A stretch of 47,034 nucleotides of DNA from Clostridia bacterium (GCA_009929735.1 RZZU01000020.1:1-47034); one strand, 5' to 3'. Shown: positions 7,689 through 17,071, counted from the first letter of the stretch. Program-made: numbers and translations. The notes: a model not told the origin generated them from the letters alone.

Positions 7689-9539
7689 TTAAACGATTTT
7701 AATGTTCCATTTTTTCATCCAATAATTAATTTGAACCACATAGGCTAACATTTGAGGACCTGCCATAAGCTGTCCGTACCATGGTTTTCCATAATCGGAG
7801 GGACTTGTGATAAATTTTTCCACCTTTTTGATGTCTAAAAATTGTAAAACAGGGGAGGTTGTGTCATTCAAAATTTCCATTACCATGCCTGCCAGCAGGG
7901 TTTCGTAATTTTTATCATAAATTTTAGGGTAGGGCGATTTTCGTCTGAACAAAACCTCATCCGGCACATAACCCACACCGCACTCTCTTAATAGCGATTT
8001 TACTACGTCATTTCTTGTTTTCATATCCCAAGGCACATTCCATACATATTCAATGAGCCTATGGTCAGCGAAAGGTACCCTTGCCTCTAAGCCGCTGTAC
8101 ATACTGGTGCGATCCATACGATCTAATAATGTTTGCATAAACCATTTTTGATTGAGATATGAAATTTCACGTCTGCGGGCTTCCTCTGGTGTGTCTTCCG
8201 CTAGTTTTGGCGTTTCACTGACGGATTTTGCATAGGTTTTGGCTACATAATCATCCATATCCAAATATTCAATCAAATCGTCTTTCAACAAAACCTTTCT
8301 TGCTTCCAAGTCCATTGTCCAAGGGAAAGTATTTGCCTCAAAACATTCTTTTTTATGAAACCAAGGGTAACCACCAAAAATTTCATCGGCACATTCTCCG
8401 GTTAATGCTACCTTATTATATTTTTTCACTTTTGAGCAAAAATAGAGGATAGAGGAATCTATATCTGCCATGGCAGGCAAATCCCTAGCATCCACGGAAT
8501 CAATTAAACAATCGGTTTGGTCTTGAATACTACACTCCAAATAGCGGTGATTGGTATTCAAATGCTTTACCATAATATCAACATAAGGTCTATCCTGAGA
8601 AGGTTGGAAGGAAGAGGCTTTAAAATACTTATCATTTCCAACAAAATCGAAGGAAAAGGTATTTAGCTGTTCTCCTTTTTTTGCCAGCTCTGAGGCACAT
8701 ACAGCAGTGACGATGCTACTGTCAACCCCGCCGGATAAAAAGGTGCAAATCGGCACATGGGATACCATTTGCCGTTTAATGGAATCAATCAGCAATTCCT
8801 TTGTTTTTTCTACGGTTGTTGCATAATTATCCTCGTGGACATGGCTTTCCAGCTTCCAATAGCAAATTTCCTGCATTCCAGATGGAGAAAAAGTCATGTA
8901 ATGACCGGGAAGCAACTCGTCAACCCCTTTAAATACACCTTTTCCATAAGTTTTGGCGGGCCCGATGCTAAAAACTTCATTTAATCCTTCCTTATCCAAC
9001 TGAGGGACAATACCCGGATAGGCAAACAAGCCTTTGATTTCAGAGGAAAATACCACTTCGTTGCCAATCACTGCGTAAAATAATGGTTTTACGCCGGATC
9101 GGTCACGGTAGAGCAATGCCATCTTCTTAACGGGGTCATAGATTGCAAAGGCAAATATTCCGTTAAGCTGTTTTACAAAATCGGCGCCATGCTCCATATA
9201 GCTTACTAAAATCACTTCGGTATCCGAATCGGTGTCAAAGGACCAACCCTTTGCCTGAAGACCGCTGCGTAATTCGGCGGTGTTATAAAGCTCGCCGTTG
9301 TATACGATTGCCCATGTTTGACCGCCGATTGTTCTTGTAATTGGCTGATGTCCCGTTTTCAAGTCAATAATGGAGAGCCTTGCATGAGCAAAACCGACGC
9401 ATGAGGTCAAAAAGGTTCCGCAATCATCGGGCCCTCTGTGACGCTGTACAGTGTACATATCCTCCAAAATTTTTGAATAATAATTTTTTTCATCCATATA
9501 GTCTTTTTTTGAATTATAAAATCCAGCAATGCCGCACAT
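7689..9539 (-). CDS. asnB: Asparagine synthase (glutamine-hydrolysing)
   Basis: This 616-residue AsnB-type enzyme makes asparagine from aspartate, glutamine and ATP. The N-terminal glutaminase domain begins with the nucleophile Cys2 in MCGIAGF and includes RHRGPDD and YNGELYN. The synthetase domain contains the ATP pyrophosphatase loop SGGVDSS (269-275) and the EADEIFGGYPWF-like ECADEIFGGY segment. GGGAGG precedes the ATG. It lies 19 bases downstream of a permease gene, so the two form an operon. AsnB-like enzymes can also amidate other carboxylates, such as cell-wall or peptide substrates, so the adjacent transporter leaves the true substrate somewhat open. Confidence 0.9.
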   Translation of the reverse strand: MCGIAGFYNSKKDYMDEKNYYSKILEDMYTVQRHRGPDDCGTFLTSCVGFAHARLSIIDLKTGHQPITRTIGGQTWAIVYNGELYNTAELRSGLQAKGWSFDTDSDTEVILVSYMEHGADFVKQLNGIFAFAIYDPVKKMALLYRDRSGVKPLFYAVIGNEVVFSSEIKGLFAYPGIVPQLDKEGLNEVFSIGPAKTYGKGVFKGVDELLPGHYMTFSPSGMQEICYWKLESHVHEDNYATTVEKTKELLIDSIKRQMVSHVPICTFLSGGVDSSIVTAVCASELAKKGEQLNTFSFDFVGNDKYFKASSFQPSQDRPYVDIMVKHLNTNHRYLECSIQDQTDCLIDSVDARDLPAMADIDSSILYFCSKVKKYNKVALTGECADEIFGGYPWFHKKECFEANTFPWTMDLEARKVLLKDDLIEYLDMDDYVAKTYAKSVSETPKLAEDTPEEARRREISYLNQKWFMQTLLDRMDRTSMYSGLEARVPFADHRLIEYVWNVPWDMKTRNDVVKSLLRECGVGYVPDEVLFRRKSPYPKIYDKNYETLLAGMVMEILNDTTSPVLQFLDIKKVEKFITSPSDYGKPWYGQLMAGPQMLAYVVQINYWMKKWNIKIV

Positions 9540-9558
9540 GGTATACGCCTCCCAAACG

Positions 9559-10938
9559 TTAGATTAAAAAACAGGCTAAAATAAAGGTACATAAAAAACC
9601 GATTCCGACAGGAAGCAGATTTTTTCTTGCTAATTCTAAAGGATTTACATTGCAAATTGCCGCAACAGGGATTAATCCCCAAGGTACAATGGTACCGCCG
9701 CCGACAAAAATAGCAGTAATTTGTCCTAATGTTGCCAAGATAGGAATGGAGCAATTGATTGCAGTACCAAAGGTATTTGCCAATACGCCCACTAAGGGAA
9801 GTCCTGAAAAGCCTGAGCCGTCTAAACCTGTTAAGCCGCCGATTACCATTTGAATGAATACAACAGCGTATTTATTTAAAGGGGTAACACCTGCAAGCCA
9901 AATGGCCCAGTCGTTTAAAATGCCGCTTTGATATTGTTCCCCTAAAATATAAGTGATACCTTCGCCGCCTAAGAAGAAAAAGCCGCCAATTACAATAACA
10001 GGAGCGAAGATTTTTATGGCAAACAAAAAACCATCCTTAATATAATCGGTCACTTTTTCAAGACTTTTTCTTTTAAATCCGACAACCGAGCCGATAATCA
10101 TGAGCAGCATTGCTGTTCCTGAAACCAGACTGGTGGCATCTTGCCCCTTTAAGTCGTACAAAAACATCAGAACAATATCAATTACAAATGCAAGAGGTGT
10201 TAAAATAGCAATAAAAACTGCCCCTTTTGATGGTTTGGTGAAGGGGACTTTATCATTGCTTTGCATATATAGTGTGCCGCTGCTTGTGTTAACCATACTT
10301 TTTCTGTTTAAAAGGAATGCAGATACAACGGTCGCAATACTCATGGTGAGAAAAAGCGGCATTCCTATTTGCATAATATTTTGCGGTTCCAACCCTGCTG
10401 AAGCAGCTGTGATTGCCGGTGCACCCTGTATTACAATATCAGAGCTAAGGGCGATACCGTGACCGAAAAGGTTCATTGCCATTGCCGCAGCCAAAGGAGT
10501 CAGCCCCTTTTTTACAGCCAAAGGAACTAAAATTGCCCCTACAAGTGCAACTGCCGGGGATGGCCATAAAAACAGAGAGAAAACCATCATAGTAATACCA
10601 AGAATCCACCATGTAATAGAGGCATTTTTCATTACCTTAGACATGGAACGCATCATCAGATAGTCGCTGCCTAAATCGGTTAAACATTTTGACAAAGAAG
10701 TGATTAGTGCGATTGTAGCAATGATTTCCATGAATTCCTTTGAGGCATACAAAATAGCACGAAAAACAGATTGAATACCGCCCACCACGGTACCACTGCT
10801 AACAATACCAATTATAAAAATAAAAATAGCGCAGACAATTGGAGTATCTTTTCTTAATACCATTGTGGTGAGAATGGTGACTACGCCAATGAGGTAGATC
10901 ACGTGAATTGGGGTAAGGTGAATCGGTAGGTTTGGCAT
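9559..10938 (-). CDS. Multi-pass permease, ion-transporter type
   Basis: This 459-residue protein is almost entirely hydrophobic with about a dozen membrane segments. Two glycine-rich polar loops, at FGHGIALSSDIVIQGAPA and LTGLDGSGFSGLPLVG, sit at similar places in the two halves, as in carboxylate and gluconate transporters of the ion-transporter superfamily (GntP, CitM, DcuC-like). I cannot assign the family or substrate with confidence. The ATG at 10938 is preceded by AAGGAGGT; an upstream in-frame start would place that ribosome site inside the coding region. It is the first gene of an operon with asnB and is divergent from a LysR gene, which suggests uptake or export of aspartate, asparagine or a related acid (inference). 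Confidence 0.75.
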   Translation of the reverse strand: MPNLPIHLTPIHVIYLIGVVTILTTMVLRKDTPIVCAIFIFIIGIVSSGTVVGGIQSVFRAILYASKEFMEIIATIALITSLSKCLTDLGSDYLMMRSMSKVMKNASITWWILGITMMVFSLFLWPSPAVALVGAILVPLAVKKGLTPLAAAMAMNLFGHGIALSSDIVIQGAPAITAASAGLEPQNIMQIGMPLFLTMSIATVVSAFLLNRKSMVNTSSGTLYMQSNDKVPFTKPSKGAVFIAILTPLAFVIDIVLMFLYDLKGQDATSLVSGTAMLLMIIGSVVGFKRKSLEKVTDYIKDGFLFAIKIFAPVIVIGGFFFLGGEGITYILGEQYQSGILNDWAIWLAGVTPLNKYAVVFIQMVIGGLTGLDGSGFSGLPLVGVLANTFGTAINCSIPILATLGQITAIFVGGGTIVPWGLIPVAAICNVNPLELARKNLLPVGIGFLCTFILACFLI

Positions 10939-11249
10939 TTGCGATACCTCCTTCAAAAAATGATATAAAATACTATATTCATTTTTCCAAGATATGTGCC
11001 AAATCCCACAGAATGAGATTCTATATAAATAGTAAGCATCTTGGAGGTTTTTTAAATCAGTGGAGGCCTTGAAAGGCTTTGAAATTATGCACTTTGGTAT
11101 AAAAAATCAAATGAAATTATGAAGTAATATATGGAATGTCTGGCTTTTTGAACAATTTTATTTTATAATGAAAAAAATAGTCTATTTTTGGCGTATTTAT
11201 ATTAATTTTGTAGTAATTAATTTTAATCCTATATATTAGGGGGGATAAG
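10939..11249. other. Divergent intergenic region, permease / LysR
   Basis: This 311-bp AT-rich gap between divergent genes is where LysR proteins normally bind. I see one good promoter for the permease (10962-10990) and a short palindrome GAATGAGATTC, but no clear promoter for the LysR gene and no coding sequence. Confidence 0.6.
10962..10990 (-). promoter_or_regulatory. Sigma-A promoter of the permease-asnB operon
   Basis: On the minus strand TTGGAA (10985-10990), 17 bp, TATATC (10962-10967), about 25 bases before the start codon. A competing pair, TTGGCA with TATAGT at 19 bp, overlaps it. Confidence 0.4.
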
Positions 11250-12185
11250 ATGAATTTCACTGATTTGAAATATGTAATTGAAATTGATAAATGCGGTTCT
11301 ATTTCGCTGGCAGCAAAGAATTTGTTTGTTGCACAGTCGAATTTAAGCCGTGCGGTAAAAGAACTGGAACAGGAATTTAACATTGTTATTTTTAAACGTA
11401 CACCAAAGGGCGTAATAACCACCCGAGAGGGACAGCGCTTTTTACGTCATGCAAAGGAAATTCAATATCAAGTTAACAATCTGACGAATGCATACACAGA
11501 TGTTAACGATCATGGTGTAAGCTTAAAAATTTCTGTGCCAAGAGCCAGCTATATTTCTGAAGTGTTTACAAATTATATGCTGACGTTAAATGATGAGGAG
11601 AATATGCGAATTCACTATTGTGAAACAAATTCCAGCAAAACGATTCAAAATGTTTTGGACTATCATTATGATATTGGAATTATTCGTTATAATGTTATGC
11701 ATGAAGGGTACTATTTGTCCTTATTTAAGCTAAAGGATTTGTCGTACAGATTAATTTTAGAGTTTGATTATTTGATTTTAACTTCAAAAAACAGTATTAT
11801 TGCGGATAAGCATATCCGAGCAGATTCAGATTTAGGAGGGTGTATAGAGATTGTTCACGGGGATGAGAGGCTTCCTACCGGAGATTATATTGATTTGTCG
11901 GAAAATGACCGAGAAGAACGCTGTCAGAAAAAGGTAATCTATATATATGAAAGAGCCAGCCAGTTTGAAATTCTTTCAACGGTACCAAATACCTATATGT
12001 GGGTATCACCTGTGCCAGATGAAATCCTTGATAAGTATGGATTGGTTCAAAAACGTTGCGGATCATATGCGAAATATATGAAGGATGTTATGATATATAA
12101 TGAAAATCATGTGCCCAAAAAGCATGAAAAGCAGCTAATCGATAAGTTAAGGGAAAAGATACGTGAATTTGGATGCTATTTTTAA
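11250..12185 (+). CDS. LysR family transcriptional regulator
   Basis: This 311-residue protein has the N-terminal LysR helix-turn-helix (about 1-60: GSISLAAKNLFVAQSNLSRA followed by KELEQEFNIVIFKRTPKG) and a C-terminal effector domain that is less conserved. The ATG has a G-rich ribosome site (AGGGGGGAT). It is divergent from the permease-asnB operon across a 311-bp gap, the classic layout for a LysR protein that regulates its neighbour, so it probably senses the transported compound or a product of it (inference). A terminator follows at 12298. Confidence 0.88.
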   Translation: MNFTDLKYVIEIDKCGSISLAAKNLFVAQSNLSRAVKELEQEFNIVIFKRTPKGVITTREGQRFLRHAKEIQYQVNNLTNAYTDVNDHGVSLKISVPRASYISEVFTNYMLTLNDEENMRIHYCETNSSKTIQNVLDYHYDIGIIRYNVMHEGYYLSLFKLKDLSYRLILEFDYLILTSKNSIIADKHIRADSDLGGCIEIVHGDERLPTGDYIDLSENDREERCQKKVIYIYERASQFEILSTVPNTYMWVSPVPDEILDKYGLVQKRCGSYAKYMKDVMIYNENHVPKKHEKQLIDKLREKIREFGCYF

Positions 12186-12297
12186 ATAGCCTGAAACAAG
12201 TCAACTGTATTTTACTTCAAAATAGGCGCTAATCAAGAATCTAAAGTAAGATGAAAGTCGAAAATGGTAATTGGATTCATAAGAAAGTATGACGGAA

Positions 12298-12330
12298 GGT
12301 TCACATTGAAAACGATGTGAATCTTTTTTT
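12298..12330 (+). terminator. Intrinsic terminator of the LysR gene
   Basis: GGTTCACAT (12298-12306) pairs with ATGTGAATC (12315-12323), followed by seven T. Confidence 0.8.
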
Positions 12331-12433
12331 GCTTCAAAAGTGTCGAAAAATGGAGAAATGCGTGTTTTAATTTTAAAAACAAAGAAAAATAAAGTTTAAT
12401 ATTTTTTTTGGAAAAAGATAGGCAATTTGGTGT

Positions 12434-12451
12434 TTGTTAAATAATTGATAA
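12434..12451 (+). promoter_or_regulatory. Rex-like operator
   Basis: TTGTTAA-ATAA-TTGATAA matches the published Rex consensus TTGTTAA-N4-TTAACAA at 12 of 14 fixed positions. Rex, the NADH/NAD-sensing repressor, is known to control adhE in clostridia, which makes the site credible, though it lies about 60 bp upstream of the nearest -35 box. Confidence 0.4.
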
Positions 12452-12508
12452 TAATAAACAATACAATTCCCCATCGGGCCTATTGGTATTTAAGCAATTT
12501 TTTGGACT

Positions 12509-12537
12509 TTGACACTGTTTGTACAAAATTATATACA
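12509..12537 (+). promoter_or_regulatory. Candidate distal promoter of adhE
   Basis: TTGACA (12509-12514), 17 bp, TATACA (12532-12537). The spacer contains the 10-bp palindrome TTTGTACAAA. Use of this promoter would give a leader of about 420 bases. Confidence 0.45.
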
Positions 12538-12766
12538 AAAAGACCAATTTAATATCATGAAAATTGAAGGTTTATTTATTTTTTAACTAGAAATGAAATA
12601 TGATACAAATTTATGTCCATATATAAAATGATATAGACTATTCGTTTAAAAGGTATGGACAAAACCTAAAATTTTTATTGATTAAAGCAATGTTTGATGA
12701 TAGTATTAGCACCAAGAAAGAAAAGCGCACAATTATCGCTGTGTAACATTTTGGCAAATATAAGTT

Positions 12767-12796
12767 TTGCACAATGGTGTTCATTCTTTCTATTAT
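12767..12796 (+). promoter_or_regulatory. Candidate proximal promoter of adhE
   Basis: TTGCAC (12767-12772), 18 bp, TATTAT (12791-12796). It would start RNA near 12803, giving a leader of about 160 bases that contains both hairpins at 12823-12905. Confidence 0.4.
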
Positions 12797-12822
12797 ACCT
12801 GCTCTCTGTGTCAATAAAAATA

Positions 12823-12905
12823 CCCCATCTAAATTTTATATTTGATATACAAAAAATAGATGGGGGATGCGGCAGTTCGTGCAGTAACGTATAACGTATC
12901 TGCAC
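12823..12905 (+). promoter_or_regulatory. Structured adhE leader: two hairpins
   Basis: CCCCATCTA (12823-12831) pairs perfectly with TAGATGGGG (12857-12865), and GTGCAG (12879-12884) with CTGCAC (12900-12905), the second loop holding a tandem AACGTAT. Neither stem has a T-tract, so they are not terminators; a role in RNA stability or translation is possible. Confidence 0.45.
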
Positions 12906-12964
12906 TTTAATAAATAAAGATAAACATTTCAAGAAACTAAAAATTATAGTAAGGGGGATTTTAA

Positions 12965-15607
12965 ATGGCAGTAGAAAAGAAAAAAGAAGTAGCTCCTGAA
13001 ACAAAAAGACCCGAAATTGTAAACAGCGTAGAAACCTTGAAACACAGAATTGCAGAGGTAAAAGAAGCGCAAAGACAATTTGCTACCTTTACACAAGAAC
13101 AGGTAGACAAAATTTTCTTGGCAGCGGCTACCGCAGCTACAAAAAACAGAATTCCATTGGCAAAATTAGCAGTGGAAGAAACCAAGATGGGCGTTGTTGA
13201 GGATAAAGTTATTAAAAATCACTTTGCTTCTGAATATATTTACAACGCATATAAAGATAAACAGACTTGTGGTGTTTTGGAATACGATCCCGCTTTTGGT
13301 ATCAAGAAAATTTTTGAACCCATCGGCGTTATCGCAGCGGTTGTTCCTACAACAAACCCTACTTCCACAACAATTTTTAAATGTTTGATCTGTTTAAAGA
13401 CAAGAAACGGTATGATCGTTTCCCCTCACCCTACAGCTAAAAAATGTACAATCGCATCAGTTAAGGTTATACTTGATGCAGCTGTTGCAGCTGGTGCTCC
13501 TGCTGGTATCCTTGCTTGGATCGATGAACCTTCCATTGAAATGTCTGTAGAAGTAATGAAAGACGCAGACATGGTATTGGCAACTGGTGGTCCTGCAATG
13601 GTTAAATCCGCTTACTCCTCCGGTAAACCTGCTGTTGGTGTAGGTAATGGTAACACACCTGCGTTGATTGATGAAACTGCAGATATCCTTATGGCAGTTA
13701 ACTCCGTAATTCACTCCAAGACATTCGATAACGGTACAATCTGTGCTTCCGAACAGTCTGTAGTAATTGAGGAAAAAGTATATGCTAAATGTAGAAAAGA
13801 GTTCCTCGACAGAGGTTGCTATATCTTGACTCCAGAAGAAAAAGATAAAGTTGGCAGAATTATTTTGAATGCTGCCGGTAATATCAATGCACAAATCGTT
13901 GGACGTAGCCCTTATCAGATTGCGCAGTTGGCAGGGATTGAGTGCCCTAAAGATGCAAAAATCCTCATTGGTGAAGTTACCGAGGTAGATGTTACAAAAG
14001 AGCCTTTTGCTCATGAAAAACTTTCTCCTGTTTTGGCTATGTATCGTGCAAGCGACTTTGATGATGCGATGGAGATTACAAACAGATTAGTTATCGACGG
14101 TGGTGTTGGTCATACTTCTGTACTGTATGTAGATCCTGTAAAGGCTCCTGAAAAAATCAAACGTTTTGAAGAAAAAATGAAAACTTGCCGTATTTTGATT
14201 AACACACCTTCTTCTCAGGGTGGTATTGGCGACCTTTATAACTTTAGACTTCTTCCTTCCCTTACTTTAGGTTGTGGTTCTTGGGCTGGCAATGCAATAT
14301 CACACAACGTAGGTATCGATGAATTAGTCAATATTAAAACGGTAGCTGAGAGGAGAGAAAATATGCTGTGGCTTAGAACTCCTGAGAAGGTTTACTTCAA
14401 AAAAGGATGCACACCTGTTGCATTGAAAGAATTGAAAGATGTATATAGCAGAAAGAAAGCTTTCATCGTAACTGATGGTTTCTTATACAAGAATGGCTAT
14501 ACAAAAACAATTACAGACCAGTTGAGCGATATGGGCATTACAAGCCATGTATTCTTCGACGTAACTCCTGACCCTACACTGCCTTGTGCAATCGCCGGTG
14601 CTACTGCAATGAGAGAATTCGGCCCTGACGTAATCATCGCTCTGGGTGGTGGTTCTGCAATGGATGCTGCAAAGATGATGTGGGTAATGTACGAACATCC
14701 CGAAGCTGACTTTGCTGACTTGGCAATGCGTTTCATGGATATCCGTAAAAGAGTATTCGTATTCCCTAAGATGGGCGTAAAAGCAATCATGGTTGCTATC
14801 GCTACATCTTCTGGTACTGGTTCCGAAGTTACACCTTTCGCAATCATTACAGATCCTTCTACACAGACAAAGTACTCTATCGCTGACTATGAATTGATGC
14901 CTACAATCGCGATCAGTGATGCTGATATGATGATGGATCAGCCTAAAGGCTTAACAGCTTCTTCTGGTATTGACGTATTGACACATGCTCTTGAAGCATA
15001 TGTTTCCATGTTAGCTACTGACTATACAGATGGTTTAGCTTTAAAAGCAGCGAAGTTGGTATTTGACTTCCTTCCTAGAGCATACAAATTTGGCCGTGAC
15101 GACATCGAAGCTCGTGAAAGAATGGCAAATGCGTCTACAATCGCTGGTATTGCCTTCTCAAATGCTTTCTTGGGTGTTTGCCACTCCATGGCACATAAGC
15201 TTGGTGCACACCACCATGTACAGCACGGTGTTGCAAATGCGCTGTTAATTAATGAAGCAATCAAATTTAACTCTGTAGAAGTTCCCAAGAAGATGGGTAC
15301 CTTCCCTCAGTACAAATATCCTCATACACGTGCTCGTTATGCTGAAGTTGCAACTTACTTAGGTTTGGCTGGCAAGACTGATGAAGAAAAAGTTGAAAGC
15401 TTGATTGCAAAAATTGATGAATTGAAGGCTACTGTTGGTATCGCAAAGTCCATCAAAGAACATGGTGTTGACGAAAAAACATTCTTGGATAAACTGGATG
15501 TTATGTGCGAAGAAGCATTCGATGATCAGTGCACAGGTAGCAACCCTAGATATCCTCTGATGAGCGAAATTAGAGAAATGTACTTATCCGCTTACTATGG
15601 TAAATAA
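12965..15607 (+). CDS. adhE: Bifunctional acetaldehyde/alcohol dehydrogenase
   Basis: This 880-residue protein is full length for AdhE, which turns acetyl-CoA into acetaldehyde and then ethanol, using two NADH, inside spirosome filaments. The N-terminal aldehyde dehydrogenase half (about 1-450) has the catalytic Cys260 in NGTICASEQS. The C-terminal iron-dependent alcohol dehydrogenase half (about 460-880) has ALGGGSAMDAAK near 558 and the metal-binding HSMAHKLGAHHHVQHG near 740. AAGGGGG precedes the ATG. Codon choice differs from the neighbours (AGA, ATC, and CCT are favoured), as in strongly expressed genes. It is monocistronic, with a long regulated-looking upstream region and a strong terminator. 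Confidence 0.96.
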   Translation: MAVEKKKEVAPETKRPEIVNSVETLKHRIAEVKEAQRQFATFTQEQVDKIFLAAATAATKNRIPLAKLAVEETKMGVVEDKVIKNHFASEYIYNAYKDKQTCGVLEYDPAFGIKKIFEPIGVIAAVVPTTNPTSTTIFKCLICLKTRNGMIVSPHPTAKKCTIASVKVILDAAVAAGAPAGILAWIDEPSIEMSVEVMKDADMVLATGGPAMVKSAYSSGKPAVGVGNGNTPALIDETADILMAVNSVIHSKTFDNGTICASEQSVVIEEKVYAKCRKEFLDRGCYILTPEEKDKVGRIILNAAGNINAQIVGRSPYQIAQLAGIECPKDAKILIGEVTEVDVTKEPFAHEKLSPVLAMYRASDFDDAMEITNRLVIDGGVGHTSVLYVDPVKAPEKIKRFEEKMKTCRILINTPSSQGGIGDLYNFRLLPSLTLGCGSWAGNAISHNVGIDELVNIKTVAERRENMLWLRTPEKVYFKKGCTPVALKELKDVYSRKKAFIVTDGFLYKNGYTKTITDQLSDMGITSHVFFDVTPDPTLPCAIAGATAMREFGPDVIIALGGGSAMDAAKMMWVMYEHPEADFADLAMRFMDIRKRVFVFPKMGVKAIMVAIATSSGTGSEVTPFAIITDPSTQTKYSIADYELMPTIAISDADMMMDQPKGLTASSGIDVLTHALEAYVSMLATDYTDGLALKAAKLVFDFLPRAYKFGRDDIEARERMANASTIAGIAFSNAFLGVCHSMAHKLGAHHHVQHGVANALLINEAIKFNSVEVPKKMGTFPQYKYPHTRARYAEVATYLGLAGKTDEEKVESLIAKIDELKATVGIAKSIKEHGVDEKTFLDKLDVMCEEAFDDQCTGSNPRYPLMSEIREMYLSAYYGK

Positions 15608-15625
15608 TTAACATACTCTATCCAT

Positions 15626-15660
15626 AAAAAAGATCGCATAGAAATATGCGGTCTTTTTTT
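15626..15660. terminator. Intrinsic terminator of adhE
   Basis: AAAAAAGATCGCATA (15626-15640) pairs with TATGCGGTCTTTTTT (15645-15659) with a four-base loop; A- and T-tracts on either side allow it to work in both directions. Confidence 0.85.
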
Positions 15661-15695
15661 GTTGAATAGGAATCATTGTTATATTTTTAGCATTC

Positions 15696-15744
15696 AAAAA
15701 GTATAGCCCTTTCCTTCGGTTTGAATGAAGGGGCTATACTTTTG
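15696..15744 (-). terminator. Intrinsic terminator of the csp-sleC operon
   Basis: AAAAGTATAGCCC (15697-15709) pairs with GGGCTATACTTTT (15731-15743). In the minus direction it ends in a T-run, as expected downstream of sleC. Confidence 0.7.
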
Positions 15745-15774
15745 GCTGTTTTGCGTAAACTGCGCACGATTCTT

Positions 15775-15812
15775 TTTTATTATTTTATGCAAGTTTTATT
15801 ATTTTATGCAAG
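15775..15812. repeat. Perfect 19-bp tandem duplication at the sleC stop
   Basis: The unit TTTTATTATTTTATGCAAG occurs twice head to tail (15775-15793 and 15794-15812). The second copy carries the last codons and the TAA of sleC; the first would give the same ending, so the protein is unaffected. It looks like a recent slippage event. Confidence 0.85.
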
Positions 15813-17045
15813 CTTTTGAATGGCTGCAAAGACATCAGAAATTTTATACCAAGTCGGATAATTTACTTCACCGGTTTGCGGCAGATTAAATATCTGCTGA
15901 AACACTTTGACCGATTCTGCTGTTACTGTACCATATTCTCCATCTTCAATGAGCCTTGGTATCAGAGGATAGTTCCTGGCGATTACATTCAGCTGTTCCT
16001 GTATTGTTTTTACACTTTCTCCGACAGAGCCAACTTTAAGTGGTGTGCCTGGGAAAGACATCGGAATTCCTTCAACCTTTTCTGCTTCCTCAATAAAAAC
16101 ACTGCTCCCATAATAATTTCTTAAAATTTGCAAAGCATTTAAGCCTTGATCACCCAAGGCCTTTGAACCCCATTGGCTAAGCCAGCCTTCCCTTATTACT
16201 TTCTTTCCATCACAATATTGTGTAAATAATGGTTGCCTGATCTCAGGTTTTGCGATGAAGGTTGTAAATATTTCATCAACAACATTAGATACTTCTTGAA
16301 AAATATTCCTGCCAAAAGTGAACGCTTGATCAAAGGCGGTAGAATTTGTTATGGTAAAGTTATAGCCTTTGCCCCGATACCATTCGGTATATACTCTGTT
16401 TAGGGTAAAAGAAAGAATAACATGAATATTTGCTTTTAGTGTTTCTGTTGGCCAAGTTGCATATATTTCGCTGCTGGCAACATTTTTTATATAATCTTTA
16501 AAGGCTACGGTATAGTTTGCGGCAGAAGCATCTTCAGGTCTGCCGTCATGTACTACAATAATACTTGGAATGATGGGTTGCGGCAGTATAACCTGATTGC
16601 TTGGAAATGGAAGTTTTTTAATCTCTGATTCAGGTATTTTAGGAGGGAAATCTCCATATAAAACAGGATAAGGTATATTGATGTCCGAAAAAGTTGGCGT
16701 TAGTGCAACCTCCTGCACAGCAGTGGTTTCAGGGAAAATTTGTACATTATTGATGTTTGCCTCTTTATAGTCCGACAATGTAACCCGAACATTATATTCA
16801 TTAAAGGGACGTGGCATATCGTATTCCATAGAGTATTCAAGGGGGGGCGCACTTAAAGGGATGGCGGGAATTTCACCCCATTCATTTGTTTTTGTTTCCT
16901 CAATTACGGTATTATCATAGGGATCGATCACGCTTACCGTTGCGCCTTCTGCAGGCTTGCCTATATTTGTTAAAAAAGTATTGATTCTTAGCAACCCTGT
17001 TCCGCCTACGTAATTTGAACGTAAGAAAATTCTGCCGTTTGACAT
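15804..17045 (-). CDS. sleC: Spore cortex-lytic enzyme SleC homologue
   Basis: This 413-residue protein has the SleC layout: an N-terminal pro-region (about 1-150), a central domain with IKNVASSEIYATWP (187-200), NRVYTEWYRGKGYNF (216-230), FTQYCDGKK (274-282) and LSQWGSKALGDQGL (289-302), and a C-terminal peptidoglycan-binding domain (about 335-405). In Clostridium perfringens and C. difficile SleC is a zymogen in the dormant spore that degrades cortex peptidoglycan after Csp proteases remove its pro-region. Here it is the last gene of an operon with three csp genes, the same order as cspABC-sleC in C. perfringens. Catalytic residues cannot be assigned by eye. A terminator and a 19-bp tandem repeat flank its 3' end. 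Confidence 0.85.
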   Translation of the reverse strand: MSNGRIFLRSNYVGGTGLLRINTFLTNIGKPAEGATVSVIDPYDNTVIEETKTNEWGEIPAIPLSAPPLEYSMEYDMPRPFNEYNVRVTLSDYKEANINNVQIFPETTAVQEVALTPTFSDINIPYPVLYGDFPPKIPESEIKKLPFPSNQVILPQPIIPSIIVVHDGRPEDASAANYTVAFKDYIKNVASSEIYATWPTETLKANIHVILSFTLNRVYTEWYRGKGYNFTITNSTAFDQAFTFGRNIFQEVSNVVDEIFTTFIAKPEIRQPLFTQYCDGKKVIREGWLSQWGSKALGDQGLNALQILRNYYGSSVFIEEAEKVEGIPMSFPGTPLKVGSVGESVKTIQEQLNVIARNYPLIPRLIEDGEYGTVTAESVKVFQQIFNLPQTGEVNYPTWYKISDVFAAIQKLA

Positions 17046-17071
17046 ATAATGCCTCCTTTTTATAGCTTATG

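Larger units (their letters stand above)
12186..12964 (+). other. Long non-coding region before adhE
   Basis: This 779-bp AT-rich gap contains the LysR terminator, a Rex-like site, two candidate promoters and two leader hairpins, listed separately. Short open frames inside it lack ribosome sites and family resemblance, so I call no gene here. Confidence 0.6.

Noticed and set aside
12690..12746. 18-codon frame starting ATGTTTGATGAT in the adhE upstream region, a possible leader peptide
   Set aside because: No ribosome site and no link to the hairpins downstream.
12694..12894. 66-codon plus-strand frame in the adhE leader
   Set aside because: Contains both the proximal promoter and a leader stem and has no ribosome site or family resemblance.
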